Notes: generated by a model not told the origin, from the letters alone. Counted from the first letter of the stretch, positions 1 to 8,115 are shown. The stretch: DNA of 37,619 nt from an uncultured bacterium (GCA_903921365.1 CAIXPS010000030.1:1-37619), one strand, 5' to 3'. Made by a program: numbers and translations.

Positions 1-1
1 C

Positions 2-532
2 ACGCTGCTCAAGGTGCTCGTCGGGCTGGAGCAGGCCGACAGCGGCCAGTTCGTGCAGGGGCGCAACACGCCGTACTGCTATTACAACGAGATATTTGAT
101 TCGCTCGATCTGAAGGATACGGTGACGCACGCGGCCAACGTCTTCGGGCTGGGGTACCTCGCGCCGCGCAAACAGGTCAACCGGCTGCTGGCGTTGTTGC
201 GCTTCAGCGAGATGGACCTCAACCAGCAAATCGGGACGCTCTCGGGCGGGCAGCGCGCCAGGCTGGCGCTTGCCAAATGCCTGCTCTCAGGCGAGCCGCT
301 GCTGATCCTCGACGAGCCGACCAACTATCTGGACATGACCAGCACGCAGGTGATGGAGCGCGCACTGGTGAACTTTCCCGGCGCAGTGATCGTCGCCAGC
401 CATGATCGCTTCTTCATCGACAAGATCGCCACGCAACTGATGGTGTTCGAGGGCAATGGTCGGGTGCGCCAGGTGCACAGCAACTGGACATTGTGGCAGG
501 CGTCGTTGAAGAATCCGGTTGTGCCGGAATAG
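2..532 (+). CDS. ABC-F family ATPase, C-terminal part (gene starts before the window)
   Basis: The open frame enters at the window edge, so the first ABC domain and the Walker A of this second domain lie upstream; the first visible residues (TLLKVLVGLEQADSG) normally follow GKS/T of Walker A. Visible in order are the ABC signature LSGGQ, Walker B LLILDEPTNYLD and the H-loop ASHDRFF. DEPTN-LD followed by SHDR is typical of ABC-F proteins, which are soluble, have no membrane domain, and mostly act on ribosomes as translation factors or in antibiotic resistance. After the H-loop only about 35 residues remain, so there is no long C-terminal extension of the Uup type. Which ABC-F subfamily it belongs to cannot be decided from this fragment. 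The stop is TAG at 530-532. Confidence 0.9.
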   Translation, partial: TLLKVLVGLEQADSGQFVQGRNTPYCYYNEIFDSLDLKDTVTHAANVFGLGYLAPRKQVNRLLALLRFSEMDLNQQIGTLSGGQRARLALAKCLLSGEPLLILDEPTNYLDMTSTQVMERALVNFPGAVIVASHDRFFIDKIATQLMVFEGNGRVRQVHSNWTLWQASLKNPVVPE

Positions 533-583
533 GCGGCGCGTGGAGAGGCTTGTTGGGCAGTGTTGGCACACGCCAGTCGCCCA

Positions 584-1099
584 TCAGCTATCGAATACCG
601 ACCAGCAGATGTCGTTTCGCAACCGCTGATCGTCCAGTACAAGATCGCGAATCGCATCCGGCAGCTGGTCGCGTTGCCAACGGCACTCGAGCCGGCCGGC
701 ACTTTCGCCCTCGCCTTCAGGCGCAGCGGCGCGAGCGGCTTTGATCGCGTAGGCTGCGGCGCCCAGCTCATGCGCGGCGACGTGCGCGACCACCCCAGCC
801 TGACCGGCAGCATAGGCGGCATGGCGCGCCGCCCCGCTCAGATCCCTGGCCGCCGCCATCGCGTGACCGCCCGCCGCGCGGGACTGGGACATCGTGATCT
901 CGCCGCGCGCCCATGCCCGAGCCTGCTCAATTGCGTGACGCGGCCGCGAGTCCGCAGGCTTCGCCGACTCGAAGTGATGTAGGACGTGCTCCGCACACGC
1001 GGCCGCCCATAGGGCGAGAAGGTAATGGTCTGAATCCGTAAGCGTCCCACCGCGGCGGATGGTGATAAAGCGAGGGTCGCGAACTTCGGGAAGGATCAT
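584..1099 (-). CDS. Imm5-like putative immunity protein (Ala-rich, helical)
   Basis: A 171-residue Ala-rich protein. After an N-terminal strand-like part come predicted helices with the pattern SRPRHAIEQARAWARGE, then AAYAAGQAGVVAHVAAHELGAAAYA, and a closing WQ...LP..IR segment. This resembles, from memory, the small helical family annotated as putative immunity protein (Imm5-like); no search was possible. Family members are presumed antitoxins of polymorphic toxin systems, mostly unproven. I chose the ATG at 1099 because AAAGG lies about six bases before it. An in-frame TTG at 1132 would add 11 residues but has no ribosome binding site and almost touches the divergent antitoxin gene at 1135. 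No toxin gene is visible beside it. It could instead be a housekeeping protein of unknown role. Confidence 0.6.
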   Translation of the reverse strand: MILPEVRDPRFITIRRGGTLTDSDHYLLALWAAACAEHVLHHFESAKPADSRPRHAIEQARAWARGEITMSQSRAAGGHAMAAARDLSGAARHAAYAAGQAGVVAHVAAHELGAAAYAIKAARAAAPEGEGESAGRLECRWQRDQLPDAIRDLVLDDQRLRNDICWSVFDS

Positions 1100-1134
1100 G
1101 CTGCACCTTTCATGAACACGGTAAAATTCCAACT

Positions 1135-1359
1135 ATGAAGACCACCGTTGATATCCCGGATGAGCTTTTCCGGGAAGCCAAATCACGCGCTGCGCTAGAA
1201 GGGATCAAGCTTAGGGAGTTGATTTCCGAAGCTCTGCGGGGAAAACTAAACACACCGGCGCCAAAGCCCCAGCGTCACCGCACAAAATTCCCGATCATCA
1301 CCAGTCAACGCACCGACCCGCTGGTAACCCTCGAACAGGTGAAACAATCCATTTGCTGA
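1135..1359 (+). CDS. VapB-type ribbon-helix-helix antitoxin, no toxin gene adjacent
   Basis: A 74-residue protein. Its start, MKTTVDIPDELFREAK, followed by a helix with RELISEALR, is the classical ribbon-helix-helix DNA-binding fold of VapB-like antitoxins. The strand TTVDIP would pair in a dimer and contact the operator. The C-terminal half (about residues 40-74) is basic and loosely structured, as in antitoxins that fold on their toxin. A PIN-domain toxin gene normally follows within a few bases, but only 42 bases separate this stop from the end of the next convergent gene. The short frame over 1356-1391 includes TWCF, which is reminiscent of the start of some PIN toxins, but it stops after 11 codons. 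The gene may be an orphan that now regulates only itself. No clear ribosome binding site is visible. Confidence 0.7.
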   Translation: MKTTVDIPDELFREAKSRAALEGIKLRELISEALRGKLNTPAPKPQRHRTKFPIITSQRTDPLVTLEQVKQSIC

Positions 1360-1401
1360 CCTTGACCTGGTGCTTCTCGGCGACGAGATAAATTAAAGCT
1401 G

Positions 1402-2004
1402 TTACGCCGTCCCTATCACCTTTCGCACAATGCGCCGGCCATTCGGCAACTCGCGCACAGTCACAAACCCCGCCTGCTCAAAGATGCCATAAGCGCCCAT
1501 ATAGGTATAAGACTTCGGCTGGACCACCGCACCCTCGGCGTCGATGTGCGGGCCAACTGGATACGCCTCGATGATCGCGGCGCCCTGCTCGCGCGCATAC
1601 GCAACCGCATCGCGCAACAACCACCCGCGTATCCCGCGCCCGCGCATGGCGCGCTTGATGAAGAAACACACAATCGACCACACAGGCTGGTCATCCACGC
1701 GCGACAAGGTTTTTGACCGCTCCAGCCGCGCATAGGTTTCGCGCGGCGCAATCGAGCACCACCCCACCGGCTCCTCATTGACATAGCCAATGACGCCGGT
1801 CGGCGTTCCTGACTGCACGGTGCATTCCAGCGCCTGCTTGCGCCCGGCGCTGTCAAGGTCGGTATAGTCCGCCGACAGCAGCCGCCACAGCATGCACCAG
1901 CAATATCCGGGATTGCCATGATGCTCAAACAGTGTCAGCAGGTCGGCCCAGCGCTCTGGCGTCAACGGGTGATAATTCCATTCGGACGGCGCTACGGCTG
2001 GCAC
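1402..2004 (-). CDS. GNAT family N-acetyltransferase
   Basis: A 200-residue protein with a GNAT fold. The acetyl-CoA loop appears as RAMRGRGIRGWLLRDAV (Q/R-x-x-G-x-G/A pattern) after the strand VWSIVCFFI, and the C-terminal half ends with GIFEQAGF, the usual beta6-alpha segment. The N-terminal CWCMLWR motif is shared by a GNAT subgroup of unknown substrate, so the acceptor cannot be named. The start is a GTG at 2004, supported by AAGGGG about five bases upstream. It lies 71 bases after the esterase gene on the same strand, so the two may be co-transcribed. Between them is a 22-codon frame (2006-2074) ending one base before this GTG; it could be a leader peptide or chance. Confidence 0.85.
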   Translation of the reverse strand: MPAVAPSEWNYHPLTPERWADLLTLFEHHGNPGYCWCMLWRLLSADYTDLDSAGRKQALECTVQSGTPTGVIGYVNEEPVGWCSIAPRETYARLERSKTLSRVDDQPVWSIVCFFIKRAMRGRGIRGWLLRDAVAYAREQGAAIIEAYPVGPHIDAEGAVVQPKSYTYMGAYGIFEQAGFVTVRELPNGRRIVRKVIGTA

Positions 2005-2075
2005 CTTACCCCTTCGCTACCTGCAACCGGCGCCATGCGCACAAGGCGTCGCACACTTCAAACGGGTAATCCATT

Positions 2076-2930
2076 TCATCGCAAACTCCTATCAAGAAAG
2101 TCCAGCACACGCTTGACATTGGCGGGCGTGTTGAACACAGGGTCAGCATGCCGAGCGCCTTCCATCAAATCCAGCAACACCTTATCCCGGCCAATCGCCA
2201 TCTCCAGCATCTCTGCGAAGTGGATCGACTGTAATGTTGGCACGAGGTCGTCTTTGGTCCCGTGTTGCAATAGAAACGGCGGGGCAGCGGGGGTGATATA
2301 CGTCTCCGGGTTAGCCATCTTGACGAGATCGGGCACGGCGCCTATCCGCGCGCCGAGGAGCAGCGATTCGGGCGAGTGGGCATCGGCGTGCAGCCCGTTG
2401 CCCGGCTTCAACCCGTATGCGCTCACCTGCTCATCCATCTTGAGGAAGTCGGTTACCGGGTACCACGCCACGACAGCCTGAACGTTGCTCGGTTGATCGG
2501 GGTTGCCCAGGCTCAGGTCCTCCAGTTCTCGCACGCCCGCGGACACGCCAGCGAACAGCGACAGGTATCCGCCGGCGGAATCGCCCCAACTGGCGATGCG
2601 CTGTGGGTCAAACCCATACTGCGCCGCATTTGCGCGTATCCAGCGCAGGGCAGCCTTTACATCGTGAATGAGCGCGGGGAACAATGCCTCAGGGCTCAGG
2701 CGGTAATTAATCGACACGACGGCATAGCCGCGTTTCAATCCTTCGAGCATCGGCAGATGCGACCCATCCGCCTTATCGCCAGACAGAAAAGCGCCGCCAT
2801 GAATACGCGCGATGACCGGGTAAGGGGCGTGTCCCGCGGTGGGGAGATAGATATCGAGCTTCTGTGCGGGCGAGTGATCGCCATACGGCACATCCAGCGC
2901 TGTGTGCTTGATTTGATCGGGGGTTACCAT
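2076..2930 (-). CDS. alpha/beta hydrolase, HSL / BD-FAE-like esterase
   Basis: A 284-residue cytoplasmic hydrolase with no signal peptide. The oxyanion-hole motif HGGAF (about residues 44-48), nucleophile elbow GDSAGG (about 117-122), acid in HGTKDDLVP and catalytic His in GARHADP follow the order of the hormone-sensitive-lipase/carboxylesterase-like group of alpha/beta hydrolases. Related enzymes cleave short acyl esters, including acetylated or feruloylated sugars, so carboxylesterase activity is likely, but the natural substrate is unknown. The start ATG at 2930 lies next to the divergent YdeI-like gene, leaving about 40 bases for two promoters. The stop TGA overlaps a possible ATG by ATGA (2076-2079). 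Confidence 0.88.
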   Translation of the reverse strand: MVTPDQIKHTALDVPYGDHSPAQKLDIYLPTAGHAPYPVIARIHGGAFLSGDKADGSHLPMLEGLKRGYAVVSINYRLSPEALFPALIHDVKAALRWIRANAAQYGFDPQRIASWGDSAGGYLSLFAGVSAGVRELEDLSLGNPDQPSNVQAVVAWYPVTDFLKMDEQVSAYGLKPGNGLHADAHSPESLLLGARIGAVPDLVKMANPETYITPAAPPFLLQHGTKDDLVPTLQSIHFAEMLEMAIGRDKVLLDLMEGARHADPVFNTPANVKRVLDFLDRSLR

Positions 2931-2971
2931 TGTTTAGTGCTCCAGCAGTACAGACGATAATACACCACAGA

Positions 2972-3433
2972 ATGGGCACACAAACGTTTGAGGCGACGGT
3001 TACTGTTATGAATGGCAAAGTGGTCATCGTGCTTCCCTTCGATCCCAATCAAGTCTGGAGCATCAAGGAGCGCCACCATATCAATGGGACGATCAACGAG
3101 CACGCTGTGCGCGGCCCGCTCGCGCGCACCGAGCGCGGCGACCAGTACTATTTCGTGCTTGGCCCCGCGTGTCTGCGCGACGCCAAAATAGAGGCCGGGC
3201 AGCAGGTGTCCGTCGCGCTTTCGCCCGAAGGCCCGCTGCAGAGCAACGTGGCGCCGGATATTGCCGTTGCGTTCTTAAATGCGCCCGACGCGCTCGCATT
3301 CTTCGAGGCGCTGCCCACGTATTATCGCAAGAATTACATGCGCTGGATCGACAGCGCCAAACGCCCGGAGACGCGCGCCGCGCGCATTGCCGAGATGATC
3401 GCCCTGCTCAAGGACGGCAAGCGCGAACGCTAA
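2972..3433 (+). CDS. YdeI/OmdA-like protein (DUF1905 plus bacteriocin-protection-like C-terminus)
   Basis: A 153-residue soluble protein. The N-terminal half (QTFEATVTVMNGKVVIVLPFD onward) is a small beta-barrel of the DUF1905 type. The C-terminal half (about residues 100-150) carries FFEALPTYYRKNYMRWIDSAKRPETRAARI, the signature of the YdeI/OmdA family. That family name comes from a Salmonella protein linked to cationic peptide resistance, but for most members the function is unknown. I placed the start at ATG 2972 because the DUF1905 domain begins there; an in-frame TTG at 2930 would add 14 unconserved residues overlapping the divergent esterase start. The DUF2721 gene follows after 17 bases, so they probably form a transcription unit. 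Confidence 0.8.
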   Translation: MGTQTFEATVTVMNGKVVIVLPFDPNQVWSIKERHHINGTINEHAVRGPLARTERGDQYYFVLGPACLRDAKIEAGQQVSVALSPEGPLQSNVAPDIAVAFLNAPDALAFFEALPTYYRKNYMRWIDSAKRPETRAARIAEMIALLKDGKRER

Positions 3434-3450
3434 CGCGCGCGGGGACAACC

Positions 3451-3966
3451 ATGCTGACTGTCACCACGGTAACCCAACTCATCCAGTTCATCATTGCGCC
3501 GGTAGTGATGATCAGCACGTGCGGCCTGATCCTCAACGGCATTGTGCAACAGTACGGGGCCGTTGACGAGCGTCTGCGCGGGATGATGCGCGAGCGACTG
3601 ACGTTGGTCAGCAGAATGGAACCCAATTCTTTTGAAATCGAACGCATCACCCAGATTGACACACAGGTGCCCATCATCGTGCATCGCCACAAACAACTCC
3701 ACAACGCGATCATGCTGCTCTACATCGCCATCGTCATCCTGGTCAGCAGTATGTTCGTCATCGCGATTTCCATAGGGCTGGATAACGCTCTTATTTCCAG
3801 CGCGGCGCTGGCCTTGTTTATGCTCGGAACGGCGGTGATGCTCGTCGCGGTGATTGTGACCATTTTCGAGGTGCGCCAGTCATTGCGCGCGCTGTACTAC
3901 GAAGTCGACCGCGTGATCAACCTGCACAGCCACGACGACAGACCCCCTTCCTCGCCGCAGGCATGA
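3451..3966 (+). CDS. DUF2721 family membrane protein
   Basis: A 171-residue protein with a hydrophobic N-terminal segment (about residues 9-28), a polar stretch with ERLRGMMRERLTLV and HRHKQLHNA, then two close membrane segments (about residues 88-108 and 115-140), ending in a polar tail. This layout and the LxxRHKxxxxAI-like element match DUF2721, a widespread bacterial inner-membrane family without a known function. Its last four bases overlap the start of the flavoprotein gene (ATGA at 3963-3966), so the two are probably translationally coupled. Coupling is the only clue to role; I would not assign one. Confidence 0.75.
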   Translation: MLTVTTVTQLIQFIIAPVVMISTCGLILNGIVQQYGAVDERLRGMMRERLTLVSRMEPNSFEIERITQIDTQVPIIVHRHKQLHNAIMLLYIAIVILVSSMFVIAISIGLDNALISSAALALFMLGTAVMLVAVIVTIFEVRQSLRALYYEVDRVINLHSHDDRPPSSPQA

Positions 3967-5387
3967 CAACCCGCTACGATGCCATCATCGTCGGATCAGG
4001 CCCAAACGGCCTGGCCGCTGCGATTACGCTGGCGCAAGCCGGGCGCAAGGTGCTGGTGCTCGAAGCCAAAGCAACCATTGGCGGGGGAATGCGCAGCCTC
4101 GAACTGACTCTGCCCGGTTTCGTCCACGATATGTGTTCGTCGGTGCACCCGCTTGGGCTGGCCTCGCCGTTCTTTCGCAGCCTGCCGCTCGCGCAGTTCG
4201 GGCTGGAATGGATTCACAGTCCGGCGGAACTGGCGCACCCATTCGACGACGGGACGGCGCTCACGGTTGAACGCTCCATCAACGCGACAGCCGCCCAACT
4301 GGGCAAGGACGCGGCAGCCTATCGCCGGTTGTTTACGCCGCTGGTTGCAAGTCACGAGCACATCCTCGCCGAGTTCCTCGGCCCGTTGCGCCTGCCGCAT
4401 CATCCGCTGGCGATGGCGCGCTTCGGGCTGCCAGCGCTGTTGCCTGCCACAATGCTGGCGCAGGGATTCTTCCACGACGAGCGGGCGCGCGGGCTGTTCG
4501 CCGGCCTCGCCGCACACAGCATCATGCCGCTGGAGCAGCCGGCCACCGCCGCTTTCGGGTTGATGCTCGGAATGCTGGCGCACGCCGTCGGCTGGCCGCT
4601 GGCGCGCGGCGGATCAGGGCAGATTGCGCGGGCGCTGGCTGACTATCTCGTCTCGCTGGGCGGCGAGATCGCTACCGGCGTCGAGGTTAAAGCGCTACGC
4701 GATATTCCAGCGGCGCGGGCGACGTTGTTCGACCTCGGTCCGCGCCAGATCGCGCGCATCGCGGGCGAACGCCTGCCGCCTGCCTATGTGCGCAGATTGG
4801 GTGGATACCGCTATGGCGCCGGCGTGTTCAAGATCGATTACGCCCTGAGTGCTCCCATCCCATGGCGCGCAGCTGAATGTTCGCGCAGCGCTACGGTGCA
4901 CCTTGGCTCCACGCTGGCCGAGGTCGCGGCAAGCGAACGCGCCGCGTGGCAAGGGCTACGCGCTGCACAACCCTACGTGATCGTGGTGCAACCGACGTTG
5001 TTCGATCCCACGCGCGCGCCCACCGGCAAACACATCGCCTGGGCCTACTGCCATGCGCCGCATGGTTCGAGCGAAGACGTAAGCGCATCCATCGAGGCGC
5101 AAATCGAGCGGTTCGCGCCCGGATTCCGCGATTGCGTGATAGGGCGCGCCAGGCGCCATTCCGCGCAGATGGAGGCATACAACCCGAACTATATTGGCGG
5201 CGACATCAACGGCGGGGTGCAGGACTTGCGCCAGCAATTCACGCGCCCGGTTCTGCGGGCTGTGCCCTATTCGACCCCCGCGCCGGACCTATTCATCTGC
5301 TCATCCAGCACGCCGCCGGGCGGCGGCGTGCACGGCATGTGCGGGTACTACGCAGCGCAGGCCGCGCTGTCATCGGCCTTGCGCTGA
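3963..5387 (+). CDS. FAD-dependent oxidoreductase, phytoene-dehydrogenase-like (PYROXD2/CrtI type)
   Basis: A 474-residue flavoprotein. It starts with the dinucleotide-binding motif IIVGSGPNGLAAAITLAQAG, followed by VLVLEAKATIGGGMRS, which binds the ADP-ribose part of FAD. It ends with a glycine-rich STPPGGGVHGMCGYYAA segment typical of the FAD-binding C-terminus in the carotenoid-desaturase-like superfamily. GPNGL, rather than the GAGxGGL of true CrtI, points to the PYROXD2-like branch, whose bacterial substrates are mostly unknown. No other carotenoid gene is nearby, so a role in carotenoid desaturation is not supported by context. The start overlaps the DUF2721 stop by four bases. Confidence 0.85.
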   Translation: MTTRYDAIIVGSGPNGLAAAITLAQAGRKVLVLEAKATIGGGMRSLELTLPGFVHDMCSSVHPLGLASPFFRSLPLAQFGLEWIHSPAELAHPFDDGTALTVERSINATAAQLGKDAAAYRRLFTPLVASHEHILAEFLGPLRLPHHPLAMARFGLPALLPATMLAQGFFHDERARGLFAGLAAHSIMPLEQPATAAFGLMLGMLAHAVGWPLARGGSGQIARALADYLVSLGGEIATGVEVKALRDIPAARATLFDLGPRQIARIAGERLPPAYVRRLGGYRYGAGVFKIDYALSAPIPWRAAECSRSATVHLGSTLAEVAASERAAWQGLRAAQPYVIVVQPTLFDPTRAPTGKHIAWAYCHAPHGSSEDVSASIEAQIERFAPGFRDCVIGRARRHSAQMEAYNPNYIGGDINGGVQDLRQQFTRPVLRAVPYSTPAPDLFICSSSTPPGGGVHGMCGYYAAQAALSSALR

Positions 5388-5425
5388 CTATTTGCTGGTA
5401 GCATCATCTCACGGAGGAATGGAGA

Positions 5426-5896
5426 ATGAACATTATTGGCGCAATCGTCGCGGGTATCGTGGCTACCGTGCTGATGAGCATGGCATTATCGGGCGCGCCG
5501 CGCATGGCGATGCCAAAGATTGATCTCGTCGGACTGCTGGGCACGCTGTTCAGCGCGCGTGAGAACCGCGTGTTGGGGTGGGTGCTGCACGTTGCATTCG
5601 GCATCGTCTTCGCGCTGATCTACGCCGCAGTGTGGTCGCTGGGCATCGTCTCGCCCGGCGTCACCGAAGGGCTGATCTTCGGCATCGCGCACTGGTTGAT
5701 CGCGGGCTTCCTGATCGGGCTGCTCTCAGCCGTGCATGCCGGCATTCGCGCCGGAGCGGTCAAAGACCCGGGACGCTACCTGCGCAACCTGGACGCCAGT
5801 ATGGGATTCTTCGGCGGGCTGATGTCGCACCTCGTCTACGGGCTGACGGTCGGGCTGGTCTATAACTTCTTCCAACTTGCATCAGGCGCTGTTTAG
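5426..5896 (+). CDS. small multi-pass membrane protein (DUF6789/YagU-like), function unknown
   Basis: A 156-residue integral membrane protein with about four hydrophobic helices: residues 3-22, 50-72, 80-103 and 125-150. The opening IIGAIVAGIVATVLMSMAL followed by AMPKIDLVGLLGTLF resembles a family of unknown-function proteins annotated as DUF6789 or YagU-like; this is recognition by eye only. Conserved-looking His residues fall in or near helices (VLHVAFG, IAHWLI, SHLVYG). A strong GGAGG lies shortly before the ATG. Its last 15 bases overlap the 3' end of the convergent sensor gene, so the two share their stop region. Confidence 0.6.
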   Translation: MNIIGAIVAGIVATVLMSMALSGAPRMAMPKIDLVGLLGTLFSARENRVLGWVLHVAFGIVFALIYAAVWSLGIVSPGVTEGLIFGIAHWLIAGFLIGLLSAVHAGIRAGAVKDPGRYLRNLDASMGFFGGLMSHLVYGLTVGLVYNFFQLASGAV

Positions 5897-8089
5897 CGGC
5901 GTCTCCGGGCTCTTTTCGTTGCGGCTGCGCGCCTCGCGTTCCATCTCCATCACGATGCGCGCCACTTCCTCGAATGCCGCGCGCTGCTTGCGATACAGGT
6001 CGCTCTCGCTCATCACCAGCTTGCGCGCCACGTCGCGCACCCGCTGCCCCTGCACAATCTTCATCTCGAGAATGTTATAGAGCAACCACTCTGTCGCCGT
6101 CAGGCTGCGCGTGCCGTCAGGCTTCAACCGCTCGATGGCCACAGTGAGCACCGCGCGCAGCGCTTTGGTGGCATTGCCGTTGTTAGCTTCCATTGCATCG
6201 GTGACCACGCGCAATTTCATCATCGGCGAACTGGTAAATTTCGGCCCGCCCCAGTACTGGCTCAATGCATCGCGCACCAGGTGAGTAAAGTCGTCGTACC
6301 CTTCGGGCACAAGCTCGAAGTCGGCGATGGTTGGCGCAGCGGGGTTGCGCGTCTCCGCGATGCGGCGCTGCATGTCGTCTGCCTCGGGGATGATGCGGGT
6401 GAGCGCTTCAAATGCGCGCCGCTGCATGATCGAGTCCTCCAGCGCGTGGGCCGCCTGTGCCACTAGCGTGGCCACGCCCTGACGTTCCTCATCGGTCAGC
6501 TCCGGCTCGGAGGCGCGCGCCACCAGCCCGATCACGCCAAGCACTTCGCCCGTCTCGCGCGATCGCAACGGGATCAGCCAGTAGCCTTCCCACAGGATGA
6601 AGTCGTGTTCAATCTCAAACATTGTGTGCGCGCCTGAGGACTCGGCGCTGTTTTCGTCGGCCTTGCCATTGACCGGCGTCCGCGCGTCGCCTGTCTGCAT
6701 TGCGGCCGGCCCCTCCGCCGCCGTAAGCGCCTCAGCCAGTTTCAGCGCTTCGGGCGGTTTTACAGCCTCGCCACCCTTGGCGTACTCGCCACCTTTGGCG
6801 TACTCGCCACCTTTGGCGTACTCGCCACCTTTGCCACTGGATGCCCGCGCCTGGATTACGCTGCGCACCAGCGCCGACTGCGGCGTGAGCTTGTCCACAT
6901 CAAGATTGCCTATCACGACAAGCACGGGTTCGGTTACTGGCAACGGGCTATTGGGGTCAGCATACAGCGTCTGTATCGGCAGATCACGGTCGGAAATCTT
7001 CATCACAAAAGCGGTGCGCGCGCGCAGCAGGTCGCACAATGCCGCCAGGATGTTTTCGAGGAACTGGCGCAGGTCAGAGGTCGTCATCAGGCGCTCGCTG
7101 AACTGCTGCAGATACGTCACTTCGCCGCTATCCTCGCCCGCAATCAGGCGATCCATCGTCGGTTGCAGCGTGACGATGAACAATTGCGCCAGCAGGATCA
7201 TCGTGGACGCGGTAATCAGCCCGACAAAATCACTGGGTAAACCGAAAAGCTTCTCCACGCGGGTGCTCATCACCAAGGCGGTGATGACGGCAGCGGCCAG
7301 AATGGGGCCGCGGAACAAATACTTGATCAGGCGGCGCTTGATCACGCGGTCAGGTGCGCTCGCGCCATAATAGGCAACGCTGTACCCCATCAACGTAAGT
7401 CCTGCGCCGATGGCGGTATTCACCAGCAGGATGCCCGTCCACGGAATGAGATCGGGGAGCGAGATCGGCCACCCCACAGGCAACAGATAAGGAAAAATGC
7501 CCAATGTGGGGAACAGGAACGACAGCGTGAAGTACGTCATACGGCGTTTACTCGTCGCCGTCAGCGAGCGGCGGCGCGACTCAATGACGTTATACATGGC
7601 CCAACCGACGCTGCTGAAGTAATACAGGCTGAACACGTAGAACAGCAGTCCCGGGTCAAGGTGCTGCAAGTGCACTGTTGGCACACCGTTGGACGCCACG
7701 AGATCAGTGAAGACCACCAGGAGGAATATGACGACGCCGGTGATATAGCCAACGCGCACGGCAATGCGGCGCACCGGGGATACTTCGCCGGTGGCGCGCA
7801 GCAGCGTATCCGACATGCCAAGCGCCGCAGCGGGCATCAAGGCAATGCCGATCCATTGGAAGCGCATCCACTCGAATGCAGGAGGGGTGGACAACTGTCC
7901 CAGCAAATCGCCCAGATATGCGCCGATGGCGCACAGCAGCAGCAATGCAAACGAGCGCGCAATCTGACTGCGCCGGTTATATAAGCCGATGTAGATCACC
8001 AGCGCAAACGCGGTGATGAGTATGCCGGCTGATATGATGCGGTTGAGCAGCGTAACAGCGCCAAGAAGTGTAGCTAAGATGTCAGTCAT
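5882..8089 (-). CDS. membrane sensor: multi-TM domain, GAF domain, C-terminal helix-turn-helix; no kinase domain
   Basis: A 735-residue protein counted from the ATG at 8089; an in-frame TTG at 8104 adds five residues, and neither start has a well-spaced ribosome binding site. Residues about 15-240 form some seven membrane helices like the 7TM sensor part of certain histidine kinases; two more hydrophobic segments lie at 262-307. A GAF-like domain spans about 335-410 and 490-555, split by a low-complexity insert (415-488) with three YAKGGE repeats. There is no phospho-acceptor His box and no N/G-box ATPase, so it is not a kinase. The end (about 600-715) contains EWLLYNILEMKIVQGQRVRDVARKL and then MSESDLYRKQR, which looks like a helix-turn-helix. 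I infer a one-component membrane-tethered regulator; the ligand is unknown. Confidence 0.7.
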   Translation of the reverse strand: MTDILATLLGAVTLLNRIISAGILITAFALVIYIGLYNRRSQIARSFALLLLCAIGAYLGDLLGQLSTPPAFEWMRFQWIGIALMPAAALGMSDTLLRATGEVSPVRRIAVRVGYITGVVIFLLVVFTDLVASNGVPTVHLQHLDPGLLFYVFSLYYFSSVGWAMYNVIESRRRSLTATSKRRMTYFTLSFLFPTLGIFPYLLPVGWPISLPDLIPWTGILLVNTAIGAGLTLMGYSVAYYGASAPDRVIKRRLIKYLFRGPILAAAVITALVMSTRVEKLFGLPSDFVGLITASTMILLAQLFIVTLQPTMDRLIAGEDSGEVTYLQQFSERLMTTSDLRQFLENILAALCDLLRARTAFVMKISDRDLPIQTLYADPNSPLPVTEPVLVVIGNLDVDKLTPQSALVRSVIQARASSGKGGEYAKGGEYAKGGEYAKGGEAVKPPEALKLAEALTAAEGPAAMQTGDARTPVNGKADENSAESSGAHTMFEIEHDFILWEGYWLIPLRSRETGEVLGVIGLVARASEPELTDEERQGVATLVAQAAHALEDSIMQRRAFEALTRIIPEADDMQRRIAETRNPAAPTIADFELVPEGYDDFTHLVRDALSQYWGGPKFTSSPMMKLRVVTDAMEANNGNATKALRAVLTVAIERLKPDGTRSLTATEWLLYNILEMKIVQGQRVRDVARKLVMSESDLYRKQRAAFEEVARIVMEMEREARSRNEKSPETPLNSA
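6767..6833. repeat. 18-bp in-frame tandem repeat, three full copies and a partial fourth
   Basis: The unit CTCGCCACCTTTGGCGTA occurs at 6767-6784 (one mismatch), 6785-6802 and 6803-6820, with 13 bases of a fourth copy. Read on the minus strand it encodes the hexapeptide YAKGGE three times within the insert of the sensor's GAF domain. Because the unit is a multiple of three, copy-number change would lengthen or shorten the loop without breaking the frame. Confidence 0.97.
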
Positions 8090-8115
8090 TCCTAAAGGAT
8101 TCAAAGCAATCTGCG

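Noticed and set aside
3963-5387. True phytoene desaturase (crtI) of a carotenoid cluster
   Set aside because: The dinucleotide motif is GSGPNGL rather than the CrtI form, and no crtB, crtE or cyclase gene is nearby.
6767-6833. Short direct repeats as a CRISPR array
   Set aside because: The units are contiguous without spacers and are read in frame as a protein repeat.
5882-8089. Sensor histidine kinase
   Set aside because: The N-terminal part resembles the 7TM region of some kinases, but neither a His phospho-acceptor box nor the ATPase N and G boxes could be found.
8097-8109. GGATTCAAAGCAA occurs here and at 32702-32714, in both places covering a possible TTG start
   Set aside because: About twenty chance 13-base matches are expected in a window of this size, so the shared string is not significant.
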